The notes under the pieces were generated by a model. It was not told the origin of the DNA and ran no database searches. It saw only the letters and a list, made by a program, of their open reading frames with translations. Shown here one piece after another: positions 1 through 8,884 of a stretch of 64,000 bases of DNA. Source of the DNA: Kibdelosporangium banguiense (GTDB taxonomy: Bacteria; Actinomycetota; Actinomycetes; Mycobacteriales; Pseudonocardiaceae); the NCBI RefSeq assembly GCF_017876405.1, contig NZ_JAGINW010000001.1, forward strand, positions 10,181,203 through 10,245,202. Direction: 5' to 3'. The position numbers were made by a program, and so were the translations under genes. Position 1 is the first letter of the stretch. Each line of letters begins with the position of its first letter.

Positions 1-1
1 C

Positions 2-2407
2 GGCAAGGGCAACGCGAACGACGCCGGCGGCTGCGGCAAGATCCAACCGGACCTGCCCATGTCATTCAGTTCATCCGCGTTGTTCAACGCGGTCCAAGGC
101 GCGGCCGACCGTGGCGACGAGACCATCACCTTCGGTCTGCGGGCGCAGAACGAGCTCACCGAAGCCCAGTGGAAGAAGTTCTTCCCCGCCACCGCACACC
201 TGTTGGTCGAGTACAACACCAAACCACGCGTCCCGACCAGCTTCTCCACAGTGCCACCCAAACCGTGCGGCACGGCGGCAGCGCCCACCGCGCTGAACAC
301 CTCGACACCGAGTTTCTCCGCGGTGGCCAGCGACCCGGACGGCAGCAACGTGTCCGGGCAACTGGAGATCCTGCGCGGGGACACGGTGCTGACCACGCTG
401 ACCGGCGCCACGGTTGGCTCAGGCACGGCGTTCAGCTGGCCCGAACTGCCCGCTGGTGTGCTACCGGAGGACCAGCCAGGCACGGTGTTCGCCTACCGGT
501 CGCGGTTGGTCGACCCGACCGGCACGTTCGGTCCGTACACCGAGACGTGCTACTTCACGGTCGACGTGGTGTCACCGAACAGTCCCACCGTCAGCTCCAC
601 CGATTTTCCTGATGGGGTTGCGGTTCGATGGGTCGGTGAGACCGGTTCGGTGGCCTTCGCCGCGACGGGCGACGACATCGCCGGGTTCGCCTACGGATTC
701 AGTCCGGAGACACCGCTGCGAGTAGCTGCCGATCAACAGGGCAAGGCCACTGTGCCGATCACGTTGTGGCCCGATCAGCCTGGCGGCACGTCCGGCATTC
801 TGCAGCGGCTGTATGTCCGCACGGTGGATCGTGCCGACAACATGAGCTCCTCGGCGCCAGCGTGGGAGGTCAACGCGAAGAGCCGTGCCGTGTCAACAAA
901 GCCAGTGCGCGGCGACACCAACGGCGATCGGCGTGCCGACGTGACGCAGGTGTTCGACCAGGGCTATGGGCGCACTGCCGTGTGGAACTTCCTGTCCCGC
1001 GACGGCGGATTCGCTGGCGGCTATATCGCTTGGGACACCGGGATCAACGGCGGCTTTCCCGCCACTACCATTCGGTCGGCGCGCGGTGACTTCAACGGCG
1101 ACGGACGGTCGGACGTGGCGATCTTCCGGGAGGATCCGGGTCAGAAGGTGGGGCTGTACCTGCTGAACTCGGACGGCACCCAGATCCTGGCCGGCAGCGG
1201 CCCGGCGTGGACCGGCGACAACAAGTACCGCCTGTCCACGGCCTACGTGGTGGCTGGCGACTTCGATGGTGACGGCGACGACGATATCGGTGTGTTCCAG
1301 GGATACGCCGGCGCGCAGACCAAACTCTGGATGCACACGTCGAACAAGGGCCAGTTCGGCGAGCCCGTGCTGCAGTGGGACAGCGGCGCGGGCAAGGCCG
1401 ATGTCCGGGATTTCAGCCCGGTGTCCGGGGACTTCGACGGTGACGGTGATGACGACGTCGCCGTGTTCCGTGGCTATCCGGACGATCAGACCAAGCTGTG
1501 GTTGCACACGTCGAACAAGGGCCAGTTCGCTGCTCCGGTGCAGCAGTGGGACAGCGGGCTGAGCATGTTCGACCGGGAGCGGGCCCGGTTCCTGGTGGGC
1601 AATGTGGACGGTGACGCGGCCGGCAAGGACGAAGTCGTAGCGGTGTACGACAACGGCGATGCCAGCGTGCAGATGATCACGTTCAGCTCGCCCGGCGGAT
1701 CCTGGACCCAGAAGACGTGGTGGAGCAGCGGCGAGGAACACAGCTTCGAGATCGCCCGGGCCGTACTCACCGCGGGTGATTTCACCGGCGATGGCAAAAC
1801 CGACATCGCCGCCCTGTACGACGCCGGTGATGGGCAGCGCGCCCTGCACACCTACGTGTCGACTGGAAGCGCGTTTGGCAACAAGCGCGTCGATTGGACT
1901 GGCCGGATCGGGGACGCCCGGCCCGAGGTGTATGTCGAAACCGGCTGGAAGTACCGGTTGGTGGCCCAACACAGTGACAAGTGCCTCGAAGTGCCGGCCG
2001 ACAAAGTGAAGCAGCAGGCCGTTCCCCTGCAACAGTCGGACTGCGTGACCACGGCGAAAAACCAGACGTTCGTGGTGAAGCGGATCGGCGCCAGCCCGTA
2101 CTACACCGTTGAGAACGCGGTGTCCGGTATGTGCGTGGACATCGCGGGCTGGTCGCACCAGGACAAGGCCGCAGTACAGCAGTTCCCGTGCGGCAACGCC
2201 GGCGTGCCCAAGGCCAATCAGCAGTTCCGCCTCAACTACGTCGACGGTGTCGGCCTGGACCTGGTGACCGAACTGCGAGCCGCGCACAGCGGCAAATGCC
2301 TGGACGTCTCCGGCTTCAGCCAGGACAACGGCGGGGTGGTCATCCAGTGGCGGTGCGGCGTCGTGCCGAAGACCAACCAGAGCTACTACTTGCGCCCTGA
2401 GCTCTGA
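2..2407 (+). CDS. Secreted FG-GAP repeat / ricin-type lectin protein, 5' end outside window
   Basis: The frame is open from base 2, so the ATG at 59 is internal and the true start lies upstream of the window; 801 residues are visible. The first ~65 residues look like the tail of a DNRLRE/LamG-type module. A stretch of Ig-like sequence follows, then at least five calcium-binding FG-GAP/VCBS motifs of the D-x-[ND]-G-D-G-x-x-D type (DTNGDRRAD, DFNGDGRSD, DFDGDGDDD twice, DFTGDGKTD) typical of a beta-propeller. The last ~140 residues form a beta-trefoil R-type lectin with the repeats HSDKCLEV and HSGKCLDVSG. This domain set is typical of extracellular actinobacterial carbohydrate-binding proteins; the enzymatic or structural N-terminus cannot be seen. 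A strong terminator follows. Confidence 0.85.
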   Translation, partial: GKGNANDAGGCGKIQPDLPMSFSSSALFNAVQGAADRGDETITFGLRAQNELTEAQWKKFFPATAHLLVEYNTKPRVPTSFSTVPPKPCGTAAAPTALNTSTPSFSAVASDPDGSNVSGQLEILRGDTVLTTLTGATVGSGTAFSWPELPAGVLPEDQPGTVFAYRSRLVDPTGTFGPYTETCYFTVDVVSPNSPTVSSTDFPDGVAVRWVGETGSVAFAATGDDIAGFAYGFSPETPLRVAADQQGKATVPITLWPDQPGGTSGILQRLYVRTVDRADNMSSSAPAWEVNAKSRAVSTKPVRGDTNGDRRADVTQVFDQGYGRTAVWNFLSRDGGFAGGYIAWDTGINGGFPATTIRSARGDFNGDGRSDVAIFREDPGQKVGLYLLNSDGTQILAGSGPAWTGDNKYRLSTAYVVAGDFDGDGDDDIGVFQGYAGAQTKLWMHTSNKGQFGEPVLQWDSGAGKADVRDFSPVSGDFDGDGDDDVAVFRGYPDDQTKLWLHTSNKGQFAAPVQQWDSGLSMFDRERARFLVGNVDGDAAGKDEVVAVYDNGDASVQMITFSSPGGSWTQKTWWSSGEEHSFEIARAVLTAGDFTGDGKTDIAALYDAGDGQRALHTYVSTGSAFGNKRVDWTGRIGDARPEVYVETGWKYRLVAQHSDKCLEVPADKVKQQAVPLQQSDCVTTAKNQTFVVKRIGASPYYTVENAVSGMCVDIAGWSHQDKAAVQQFPCGNAGVPKANQQFRLNYVDGVGLDLVTELRAAHSGKCLDVSGFSQDNGGVVIQWRCGVVPKTNQSYYLRPEL

Positions 2408-2420
2408 ATCCCGGAATGAC

Positions 2421-2454
2421 ACGGGCGCCTCAGCGATTTCGCTGAGGCGCCCGT
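2421..2454. terminator. Perfect hairpin terminator
   Basis: A 15-bp perfect stem (arms 2421-2435 and 2440-2454) closes on a 4-base loop ATTT, 13 bases after the lectin gene stop. It lies between that gene and the convergent beta-helix fragment, so it probably serves both strands. Confidence 0.8.
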
Positions 2455-2462
2455 TCAGTCAA

Positions 2463-2846
2463 CTATCCCTTGGTGTTGCCGGAGACGTGCACGCGTTGTT
2501 CGCCGGCCGGGATGGCGCAGCCCGCCTCACCGGCGTTGAGCTGGCCGGGCGGTTCCAGTTGCCATTCCTTGGTCTTGCCGTTCCAGTGGTCGGAAACCAG
2601 CCGGTTGTCGACGAATCGATTGGCGTAGGACGCGCATTCCCGCGGCTTGCCGTTCCCTGGGCCCCGCACGCACGTCATGTCACAGAACTCGTCGAGGTAG
2701 TAGGCCCACCATCCGCTCTGCTCGAAGGTGTTGCCGCTGAACTCGTTGCCGTTGCTGCGGTCACGGAGCTTGACGCCTTGGCCGCTGACATTGAAGAATC
2801 GGTTGCGCCGGATCTTGTTATCGGAGCTGAAATGGGTGATGTAGAG
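2463..2846 (-). pseudogene. C-terminal fragment of a right-handed beta-helix (NosD-like) protein, cut by an IS
   Basis: Read on the minus strand, the frame stays open for about 127 residues up to exactly the terminal repeat of an insertion sequence at 2847; the ATG at 2678 is internal. The sequence carries parallel beta-helix-like rungs (NKIRRNRFFNVSGQGVKL, then GNEFSGNTF) and several cysteines in the C-terminal part, as in secreted pectate-lyase-like or NosD-like proteins. The N-terminal part with any signal peptide is missing, presumably displaced or deleted when the element inserted. Probably not functional. Confidence 0.65.
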
Positions 2847-3070
2847 GCCTGTCCTGGTCGAGAATGCGGCTATCCGGTTTGACCTGGGCGATCGTGACGT
2901 CTGATGATCGGCGTTCGTGTCTGATCGGCAGTGAACTGATCACACTCATCCTGCGCCTGGCGAGAGAGAACCGGACCCGGGGCGCGGTTCGTATCCAGGT
3001 CGAACTGCGCCGCCTCGGCCACCGAGTCGCCGCCTCCACCATCCGCAAAATCCTGCGCGCCAGCGGGGTC
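2847..3070 (+). mobile_element. Remnant A of an integrase-core IS: left end plus internal transposase piece
   Basis: The left end GCCTGTCCTGGTCGAGAA (2847-2864) matches the end at 12794. The following ~60 bases also match copies at 12810 and 15850. After the translation start region the element jumps straight into the middle of the transposase (residues LILRLARENRTRGAVRIQ and RKILRASGV), so several hundred bases are deleted relative to the copy at 15838. The 3' part is missing. It interrupts the beta-helix gene. Confidence 0.75.
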
Positions 3071-3102
3071 TTCGACACCAGGGCATGATCGTGAGGTGTA
3101 GT

Positions 3103-3712
3103 TGCGACTGCTGTATCTGATCTTCGTTCGGCTCTCTGGTTGGCTGATCCTGCTCGGCGGCGTCGAAGGACGCGGGGTTGCTGGTGTTGCGGCATGAAGT
3201 CGCGGTGCTGCGGCGCGGAAACCCTCGTCCGCGATCGGACTGGGTTGCTCGTCCAGTACTTGCCACCCTGGCACGGCGATTGCCCGCCATGCTGCGCCGA
3301 CACCGACTGGTCACACCGGCGACACTGCTGCAGTGGCATCGACGCCTGGTGGCCAGGAAATGGACCTACCCGAACCGGCCTGGCCGCCCGTCGCTTGACC
3401 CGACTGTTGCCGCGCTGATCGAACAGATGGTTTTGAGAGAACCCGCGGTGGGGTTACCGCAGGATCCAGGGTGAGCTGCTTGAGCTTGGTCACCGGGTCA
3501 GTGCCTCGACCATCCGCCGGGTGCTCAGACGCCTGTGGAGACCACCAGCACCTCACCGGGACACCGACACGTCCTGGCGCAGATTCCTGCGTACCAGGCG
3601 TCCACCATGTTGGCCGGCGATTTCTCCCACGTCGACTGCGCGGTGACGATCAAGCGGATCTACGTGTTCTTCGTGATGGAGGCCGCTACCCGCTACGTCC
3701 GTATCCTCGGCC
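3103..3712 (+). pseudogene. Remnant of a second, related integrase-core transposase
   Basis: Transposase-like sequence is spread over three frames: an N-terminal region (LLYLIFVRLSGW, then VLRHEVAVLRRGNPRPR), a middle (RRHRLVTPATLLQWHRRLV, RKWTYPNRPGRPS), and after a frameshift near 3450 a stretch with IQGELLELGHRVSAS and the start of the catalytic core (STMLAGDFSHVDCAV, the first Asp of the DDE triad). The sequence stops matching near 3712, so the second Asp and Glu are absent. Inactive. Confidence 0.75.
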
Positions 3713-3767
3713 GTCGTTTACTCCAACGGATCGTGCAGTGAGCTTCTCAACGAAAAGAGGCCCTTCA

Positions 3768-3899
3768 ATGTCCGGTGAAGTCACCATGAATGACCAGTCA
3801 ACGACCGGAATCGCGAGCGACCTCATGACCACTCTGCTGTCGTTGGTGGGCAGGGGATCCGTACGCGCTCTACGCCGAACTGCGGGAGAGACACCGTGA
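3768..3899 (+). pseudogene. Possible N-terminal fragment of a cytochrome P450
   Basis: An ATG at 3768 follows AAAGAGG (3754-3760) at good spacing and opens 43 codons. A shift of frame near 3855 exposes DPYALYAELRERH, which resembles the start of actinobacterial P450s (phrase DPYxLYxxLR). The gene then ends abruptly at the stop of the dehydrogenase on the other strand. Evidence is a short motif only; it may be chance. Confidence 0.35.
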
Positions 3900-4865
3900 T
3901 CATGTCTGCGAGTTCTGGCCGCACTTGTTGTGCGTGGCTGTGATCACGGCAGTGAGGAGGGCGTCTCGCTTGGCGGCGAGGTTGTTGATGTCGTCGCGTG
4001 TTGTGATGGGTGACAGGCCTTCGACGAGTCGCTGCGCGGTAGCGGTGTCCAGGTGTGGCCGGCCGAGGTCGTCCCACCAGCGGTTGAAGCTGTCCGCGTA
4101 TCGATCGCAGAACGTGGTGAGGCCGCCTTCGTCGCCGCCGAGGTGGAACAGGAGGGTGGGACCCATGACGGCCCAGCGCAGTCCGGGGCCGGAGGAGATG
4201 GCGGTGTCGATGTCGTTCACGGTTGCCACGCCTTCGTTGACCAGGTGGATGGCTTCGCGCCAGAGGGCGGCCTGGAGGCGGTTGGCGACATGTCCGGGTA
4301 CCTCGCGTTTGACCTCGATCGTCACCTTGCCGACCGATTCGTAGAACCGACGGGCCAGGTCGACGACACCAGGACCGGTACGTTCGTTGCCCATCACCTC
4401 GACCAGCGGTATCAGGTGGGGCGGGTTGAACGGGTGCCCGAGCACGAAGCGCTCGGGCTGCCGCCATCCGCGTTGTAGTTCGCTGAGCGTCAGGCCCGAC
4501 GCGGAGGAGGCGACCACGGCGGTTCGGCCGAGGACGGGCTCGATGGCGGCATAGAGCCCGTGTTTGAGGTCGAGTCGTTCCGGAATGCTTTCCTGGACGA
4601 ACTCGGCCCCCTCGATCGCGGCGCGTGGGTCGTCGCAGAGAACCAGGTCCGCGTCGGGGGTGCTGGTCTGGGTAAGGCCGAGTGCGGTCAGCACCGGCCA
4701 GGCTGCATCGATCGCTTCGTTGATCCGCGCCTTGGCTGCGGGGTCCGGGTCGTACACGGCGACGGACTTGCCGGCGGCGAGGAACAGCGCGGTCCAACTG
4801 CGGCCGATGAGCCCGCCACCCAGTACCGCGACGTGCCCGCCCGGGGACGGGTCAGAATGTGACAT
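3900..4865 (-). CDS. L-carnitine dehydrogenase-type 3-hydroxyacyl-CoA dehydrogenase family enzyme
   Basis: 321 residues. The N-terminal Rossmann fold starts with VAVLGGGLIGRSW (GxGxxG) and continues through SSASGLTLSE; the catalytic-histidine segment is LGHPFNPPHLIPLVE, followed by the helical dimerisation domain with VPGHVANRLQAALWREA. The length and motifs fit stand-alone L-carnitine 3-dehydrogenase, which oxidises carnitine to 3-dehydrocarnitine with NAD+. No C-terminal thioesterase domain is present, unlike fused versions. It overlaps the start of its neighbour's end by 14 bp (4852-4865), so it is the last gene of the operon. The neighbouring keto-acid cleavage enzyme supports the carnitine assignment over a general fatty-acid role. 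Confidence 0.8.
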   Translation of the reverse strand: MSHSDPSPGGHVAVLGGGLIGRSWTALFLAAGKSVAVYDPDPAAKARINEAIDAAWPVLTALGLTQTSTPDADLVLCDDPRAAIEGAEFVQESIPERLDLKHGLYAAIEPVLGRTAVVASSASGLTLSELQRGWRQPERFVLGHPFNPPHLIPLVEVMGNERTGPGVVDLARRFYESVGKVTIEVKREVPGHVANRLQAALWREAIHLVNEGVATVNDIDTAISSGPGLRWAVMGPTLLFHLGGDEGGLTTFCDRYADSFNRWWDDLGRPHLDTATAQRLVEGLSPITTRDDINNLAAKRDALLTAVITATHNKCGQNSQT

Positions 4866-5781
4866 GGTCGGTTCCCTTGAGCGCGAGGCGCTTGCGTGCC
4901 TGGGTCGGCGTGGCCAGCGTGTGACCGAGGGACTCGACGATGCCGCGGATCTTGCGCACCTGGCCGGCGTTCGTCGCGGCCAGCTCACCGGGTCCGATGT
5001 AGAGGCTGTCCTCCATGCCCACTCGGAGGTTGCCGCCAAGCATGGCGGCCTGGGTCGCGAAGGGCATCTGGTAGCGGCCAGCGGCGAGAACGGACCACTC
5101 ATAGTCGTCGCCGAACAGCTTGTCGGCCACGGTGTGCATGTGCAGGAGGTTGTCGAGATCCGCGCCCGCGCCGCCGAGCACGCCGAAGACCATCTGCACA
5201 AAGAACGGCGGCTCGACCCAGCCCTGGTCGATCAGCCACGCCAGGTTGTAGAGGTGCCCGAGGTCGTAGCACTCGAACTCGAACCTCGTCCCGTGGCCGT
5301 GTCCCAGCTCTTTGACGATGTACTCGAGGTCGGCGAACGTGTTCTTGAAGACGAAGTCGCGCGTCATCTCCAGGAACTCCGGCTCCCAGTCGTGCTTCCA
5401 CTGGGAGTACTTCTCGACCATGGGGAAGATGCCGAAGTTCAGCGACCCGACGTTGAGCGAGGCCATCTCGGGTGAGGTCGCGACCGCCGCGCGGAGCCGT
5501 TCCTCGCGTGTCATGCCGAGCCCGCCACCGGTGGAGACGTTCAGGACCGCGTCGGTCGCGCCGGCGATCAACGGCATGAACTCTGCGAACAGTTCGGGCC
5601 GGGGGTCCGGCCGGCCTGTCTCCGGGTCGCGAGCATGCAGGTGGATGATGGCCGCACCGGCTTCGGCGGCCTCGATCGACGCGGTCGCGATCTCGGCTGG
5701 GGTCACCGGAAGGTGTGGTGACATCGTCGGTGTGTGGATGCCGCCGGTGGGTGCGCACGTGACGATGACGGGCTTGGCCAT
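4852..5781 (-). CDS. Beta-keto acid cleavage enzyme (BKACE, DUF849), probably acting on 3-dehydrocarnitine
   Basis: 309 residues, the usual family size. The N-terminal strand IVTCAPTGGIHTPTMSPHLP and the zinc-site HLHARDPETGRP (HxH) are typical of BKACE/3-keto-5-aminohexanoate cleavage enzymes, as is VLNVSTGGGLGMTREERL. The family condenses a beta-keto acid with acetyl-CoA, releasing acetoacetate and a new acyl-CoA; with 3-dehydrocarnitine this gives betainyl-CoA. Substrate is inferred from the adjacent dehydrogenase and Rieske genes, not from residues. It starts 3 bp after the stop of the Rieske gene, and overlaps the next gene, so translation is probably coupled. Confidence 0.85.
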   Translation of the reverse strand: MAKPVIVTCAPTGGIHTPTMSPHLPVTPAEIATASIEAAEAGAAIIHLHARDPETGRPDPRPELFAEFMPLIAGATDAVLNVSTGGGLGMTREERLRAAVATSPEMASLNVGSLNFGIFPMVEKYSQWKHDWEPEFLEMTRDFVFKNTFADLEYIVKELGHGHGTRFEFECYDLGHLYNLAWLIDQGWVEPPFFVQMVFGVLGGAGADLDNLLHMHTVADKLFGDDYEWSVLAAGRYQMPFATQAAMLGGNLRVGMEDSLYIGPGELAATNAGQVRKIRGIVESLGHTLATPTQARKRLALKGTDHVTF

Positions 5782-5784
5782 GGT

Positions 5785-6954
5785 TCAGGCATTCACCGAC
5801 GGGACGGCATCGACTGGCAGGCCGACCAAGGACTTGTAAGCCTCGATGAGCAGGCCGTGGAAGTGGTGCACCCCGTGCTCGGACAGGCCCGATCCGGCGG
5901 GGTCGTAGACGATCCGGCCCTGGTCGAAGGCCGGGGTTCGCATCCCGCGCTGCACACTCTCCACGAGGCTGATGTCCTGCTGCTGCAGCACTTCGTCGAT
6001 GTAGCGCACCGACTGGACCTCGGCGTCCTCCAACTCGGAGGTCTCGAAGTAGAAGTCCCACGTCTCCAGGGTCCGCTCGGGGCCGGCGGGCAGTACCTGG
6101 AACACCATGAAGTTGTCGCGACCCGGGTAACGCAGCAGGCAGGTGTTCGGCCACAGCCACCACACCGCGTGCTGGTTGACCGTCGCCGCCGACACGTCGT
6201 AGGCGGTGTTCTCGTGCTTGCCAGCCTCGGCGAAGTGGCTGGACCACACGCCGTGCGTCTTGACCTCGTAGGTGTCCATGTCGACGAGGTCGACGAACTC
6301 GCGGTGCGCGATATGGCAGTGATAGCACTCGAGGAAGTTGTCGATGACGTTCTTCCAATTGGTGTCCACGTCGTAAGTGAGGCGTTTCGCGTGGGTCAGC
6401 CCGGCCACGTTGGGTGCCCAGAAGTCGATCTCGGCGGCCAGGTCGGCCGCCTGCTCCGCGAGCGGCGTGGCGGTCGGGTCCAGATTGACATAGACGAACC
6501 CGCCGAACTCCTCGACCCGCACCTGGTCGAGGCAGATCTGTGATTTGTCGAAGGTCTCCATGCGATCGGCGCGGCGAGCCGCCTTCAGTCCGCCGCTCAG
6601 GTCGTAGGTCCACGCGTGATATGGGCACACGATGTTACGTGTGGTCCCCGAGCCGGAGAGCAGCTCGTGGGCGCGATGCTTGCAGACGTTGTAGAACCCG
6701 CGCAGCACGCCGGCCCGGTCGCGGACGACCGCGATTGGCATCCCGGCCACGGTCGACGCCATGTAGCTGCCGGGCTGAGCGAGCTTCTCGACGTGACAGA
6801 TCCATTGCCACGTGCGGGCGAACACCGCCTCGTTTTCGGCGTCGAGCCACTTCGGCTCCACATACGCCTCCGACCGCAGCGACATTGAGCGTGCGGGGTC
6901 CGGGTCGAAGCCCGACGTGATGCGGCGTACCTCATCCACCGTTACAGGGCTCAT
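5785..6954 (-). CDS. Rieske non-heme iron oxygenase, glycine-betaine/carnitine monooxygenase type
   Basis: 389 residues. The Rieske [2Fe-2S] site is Cys91-x-His93 with Cys110-x2-His113 (CKHRAHELL and CPYHAWTYD). The mononuclear iron site is in NFLECYHCHIAH, with His212 and His217 as likely ligands, and a later Asp in QQDISLVESVQ. A Glu (Glu209) sits where many Rieske oxygenases have the bridging Asp; a bridging Glu is known from carnitine monooxygenase CntA. Family members N-demethylate glycine betaine (GbcA) or split carnitine to trimethylamine (CntA). In this operon betaine produced from carnitine is the more coherent substrate. No ferredoxin reductase partner (GbcB/CntB type) is encoded nearby. 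Confidence 0.85.
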   Translation of the reverse strand: MSPVTVDEVRRITSGFDPDPARSMSLRSEAYVEPKWLDAENEAVFARTWQWICHVEKLAQPGSYMASTVAGMPIAVVRDRAGVLRGFYNVCKHRAHELLSGSGTTRNIVCPYHAWTYDLSGGLKAARRADRMETFDKSQICLDQVRVEEFGGFVYVNLDPTATPLAEQAADLAAEIDFWAPNVAGLTHAKRLTYDVDTNWKNVIDNFLECYHCHIAHREFVDLVDMDTYEVKTHGVWSSHFAEAGKHENTAYDVSAATVNQHAVWWLWPNTCLLRYPGRDNFMVFQVLPAGPERTLETWDFYFETSELEDAEVQSVRYIDEVLQQQDISLVESVQRGMRTPAFDQGRIVYDPAGSGLSEHGVHHFHGLLIEAYKSLVGLPVDAVPSVNA

Positions 6955-6974
6955 ACACCGATGGTAGAGCAGAC

Positions 6975-7013
6975 TGAACGATCGTTCAATCCTCTGTCTT
7001 GTACGTACGTTCA
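6975..7013. promoter_or_regulatory. Paired TetR-type operators before the Rieske operon
   Basis: A perfect palindrome TGAACGATCGTTCA lies at 6975-6988 and a second, imperfect copy TGTACGTACGTTCA at 7000-7013, with centres 25 bp apart. They fill the 66-bp gap between the TetR gene and the Rieske start, so this regulator is the obvious candidate to bind here. Confidence 0.7.
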
Positions 7014-7020
7014 GCCCGCA

Positions 7021-7602
7021 CTACGGAGCCAGCGCGATCTCCTCGCACAAAGTGACCGCCCGCTGCAATGATGCTCGATCCAGCCCCAGCAGAGCGGTGA
7101 GCCACATGCCGTTCTGCACCACGTCGACATCGGCCGCCCGTCTGTTGCAGTCGCGGCGGGACAGCTCCGGCCGCGCCCCACGGATGAGCTGAGCGAGGCC
7201 CGTACGATAGCGCTTCTGCGCCGTCGTGTTGATGTCGGCAAAGGCCTCGTCGGCTTGCGCGAGCGCCCACAGCTGAAGCCGAAGCGACAGGTACTCCGTG
7301 GTCAGGAACTCCGGATCGGCCACCCGCCGCAGAGCGGCACGGAGCCGATCCTCGGGAGCCAAGGACGGATCCGGCTCGACCAGGGTGATGTCCTGCTCCT
7401 CGATCCGACGCAGCGCGGCACTGATCAGGCTCGTCTTGTCCGCGTAGTAATAGTTCACCAGCCCCAGAGCGACCCCGGCCTCCCGCGCCACAGCACGCAT
7501 GCTCACGCCGGAAATCCCTTGCCGCGACAGCAGACCCAGCACCGCATCGAGGATGCGCTCTTGCCGGTCCTTCTCCGGGGCACCAATCGGCTCGGAAGTC
7601 AC
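7021..7602 (-). CDS. TetR family regulator (BetI-like) of the quaternary-amine operon
   Basis: 193 residues. The helix-turn-helix region is GISGVSMRAVAREAGVALGL followed by VNYYYADKTSLI, as in BetI/TetR regulators. The C-terminal ligand domain has NGMWLTALLGLD, similar to BetI-type proteins with a Trp in the ligand pocket. It is encoded immediately upstream of, and in the same direction as, the Rieske/BKACE/dehydrogenase genes, with the palindromes at 6975-7013 between. A role as repressor relieved by betaine, carnitine or a CoA derivative is inferred from position. Confidence 0.85.
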   Translation of the reverse strand: MTSEPIGAPEKDRQERILDAVLGLLSRQGISGVSMRAVAREAGVALGLVNYYYADKTSLISAALRRIEEQDITLVEPDPSLAPEDRLRAALRRVADPEFLTTEYLSLRLQLWALAQADEAFADINTTAQKRYRTGLAQLIRGARPELSRRDCNRRAADVDVVQNGMWLTALLGLDRASLQRAVTLCEEIALAP

Positions 7603-7649
7603 GACCCGAGCCTAACGCGATCCTCGTGCACCGGCCGGTAGGTGGTTGC

Positions 7650-8085
7650 TCAGTCGCAAAAGGTGTCCTTCAGCTGCACGAGCGGTGACATGGTTACTTT
7701 CCGTTGGGGGGTGAGTGAGTCGTCCTGCTGCCAGTTCGCGGGGATCTTCTGCGCGGTGCCGACCGCCCGGATCGCCGCGATGTCCGCGCTCAGGGCCGCG
7801 CCGAAGGCTGTGTTCGACTTGGCGAAAGGTCTGGTAACGCGCTTCGGCAGACGCGGTCACGGCGGCGGCGAGCCTGCTGTTCTGAACGTCCGCGAGCAGG
7901 TCGCTGGTGGACGGGTATTCGCGGACGCGGTCGGCGCCGAGTGCGGTTCGCAGGGATTCGACGTAGGCCGAGCCCGCGAGCGCGCCGATCGGTTTGCCGC
8001 GCAGGTCGTCGATCGTGCCTGCGGGCGTGCGGGAAACGCTCACCGTGTGCTCGCCGCGGCGATGGGCGTGACGTTCCAGGCCCGT
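7650..8085 (-). pseudogene. Decayed periplasmic amino-acid-type ABC substrate-binding protein
   Basis: Two minus-strand frames carry consecutive parts of an SBP family 3 protein: TIDDLRGKPIGALAGSAYV and DLLADVQNSRLAAAV in one, then, after a frameshift near 7835, FAKSNTAFGAALSADIAA and the C-terminal end to a stop at 7650-7652. The signal peptide and first lobe are missing or unrecognisable beyond ~8085. Neighbours suggest a former importer for a methylated amino acid or betaine. Not functional. Confidence 0.65.
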
Positions 8086-8190
8086 ACTCCGGCGATCCGT
8101 CTCGAAAGCCTCGCCGACGCCGTGCGTGTGCACACCGGCGGCGGCCGCATCACCGCACGCCACGTCGTAGCAGATCGCACTGTCCCTGTC

Positions 8191-8667
8191 CTACAACGCC
8201 TTTGGCGCCGTGACCTGATGAACCTCCTGCCGCATCGACCGAAGCCCGACGGTGAAATCGCGAGGTTCTGGGCGGCGAGCCGGGGATCGTCGACGTAGCC
8301 ACCGTCCGGTGTGTACACCGCACCAAGACTTTCCACGGCAGGCTCCCAGAACGCATCGTCGTCGATCCGCTTCGGCGGCCAGTACCTCCCCACGTCGATA
8401 CCGGAGATCCGGCCGGCCAGCATGCCCGGCAGCCAGTTCCAGGTGTTCCCGCCAGGACTCCCAGCACGCGCGCGACTCCCACGCCGACTCAACACCAGCT
8501 GCGGTCGAGAAGTTGAAGCGCACCACCGCACTCGAGGCGCTCGTCGAGCCGTTCCCCACACCGGCCGCCTTGTCCACGACGACCACGCGGTACCCGCTCC
8601 GCGACAGCTCCAGCACGACCGACGTGCCGACCACTCCCGCCCCGATCACCACGACGTCCGTGTTCAT
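8191..8667 (-). pseudogene. Truncated FAD-dependent oxidoreductase (DAO / sarcosine-oxidase-like)
   Basis: The start ATG at 8667 follows a GGAGGGG motif. The FAD-binding N-terminus is intact (DVVVIGAGVVGTSVVLELSR, GxGxxG). Near 8440 the homologous sequence moves to another frame, where PPKRIDDDAFWEP and TPDGGYVDDPRLAAQNLA match the DAO fold of sarcosine/dimethylglycine-type oxidases; matching sequence stops near 8240. So there is one frameshift plus loss of the C-terminal two-thirds. The family removes methyl groups from N-methylated amino acids, in keeping with the betaine operon next door. Confidence 0.7.
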
Positions 8668-8884
8668 TCCCCACTTCCCCTCCACCATGCGACAACCCGA
8701 ACCTCACCCTCGCACCGGCGCCCCGGGAAAGAGATCGAGCCGATGCCGGAACATCGCGGTTCGCTCCTTCGACACTTGCCGGAGGATCATCGGGAGGACG
8801 GGCCGTCACCGACCGGTGATCGTGGACGTCTCGGTGGTTCAGGCCGTGGCCTCCCGCTCAGAGACGAGCGACCCGCGCCAGCCC

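Noticed and set aside
893..2422. Long minus-strand frame of about 509 codons opposite the FG-GAP/lectin gene
   Set aside because: It mirrors the real gene in the antisense frame, has no recognised domain and is explained by GC-rich third positions.
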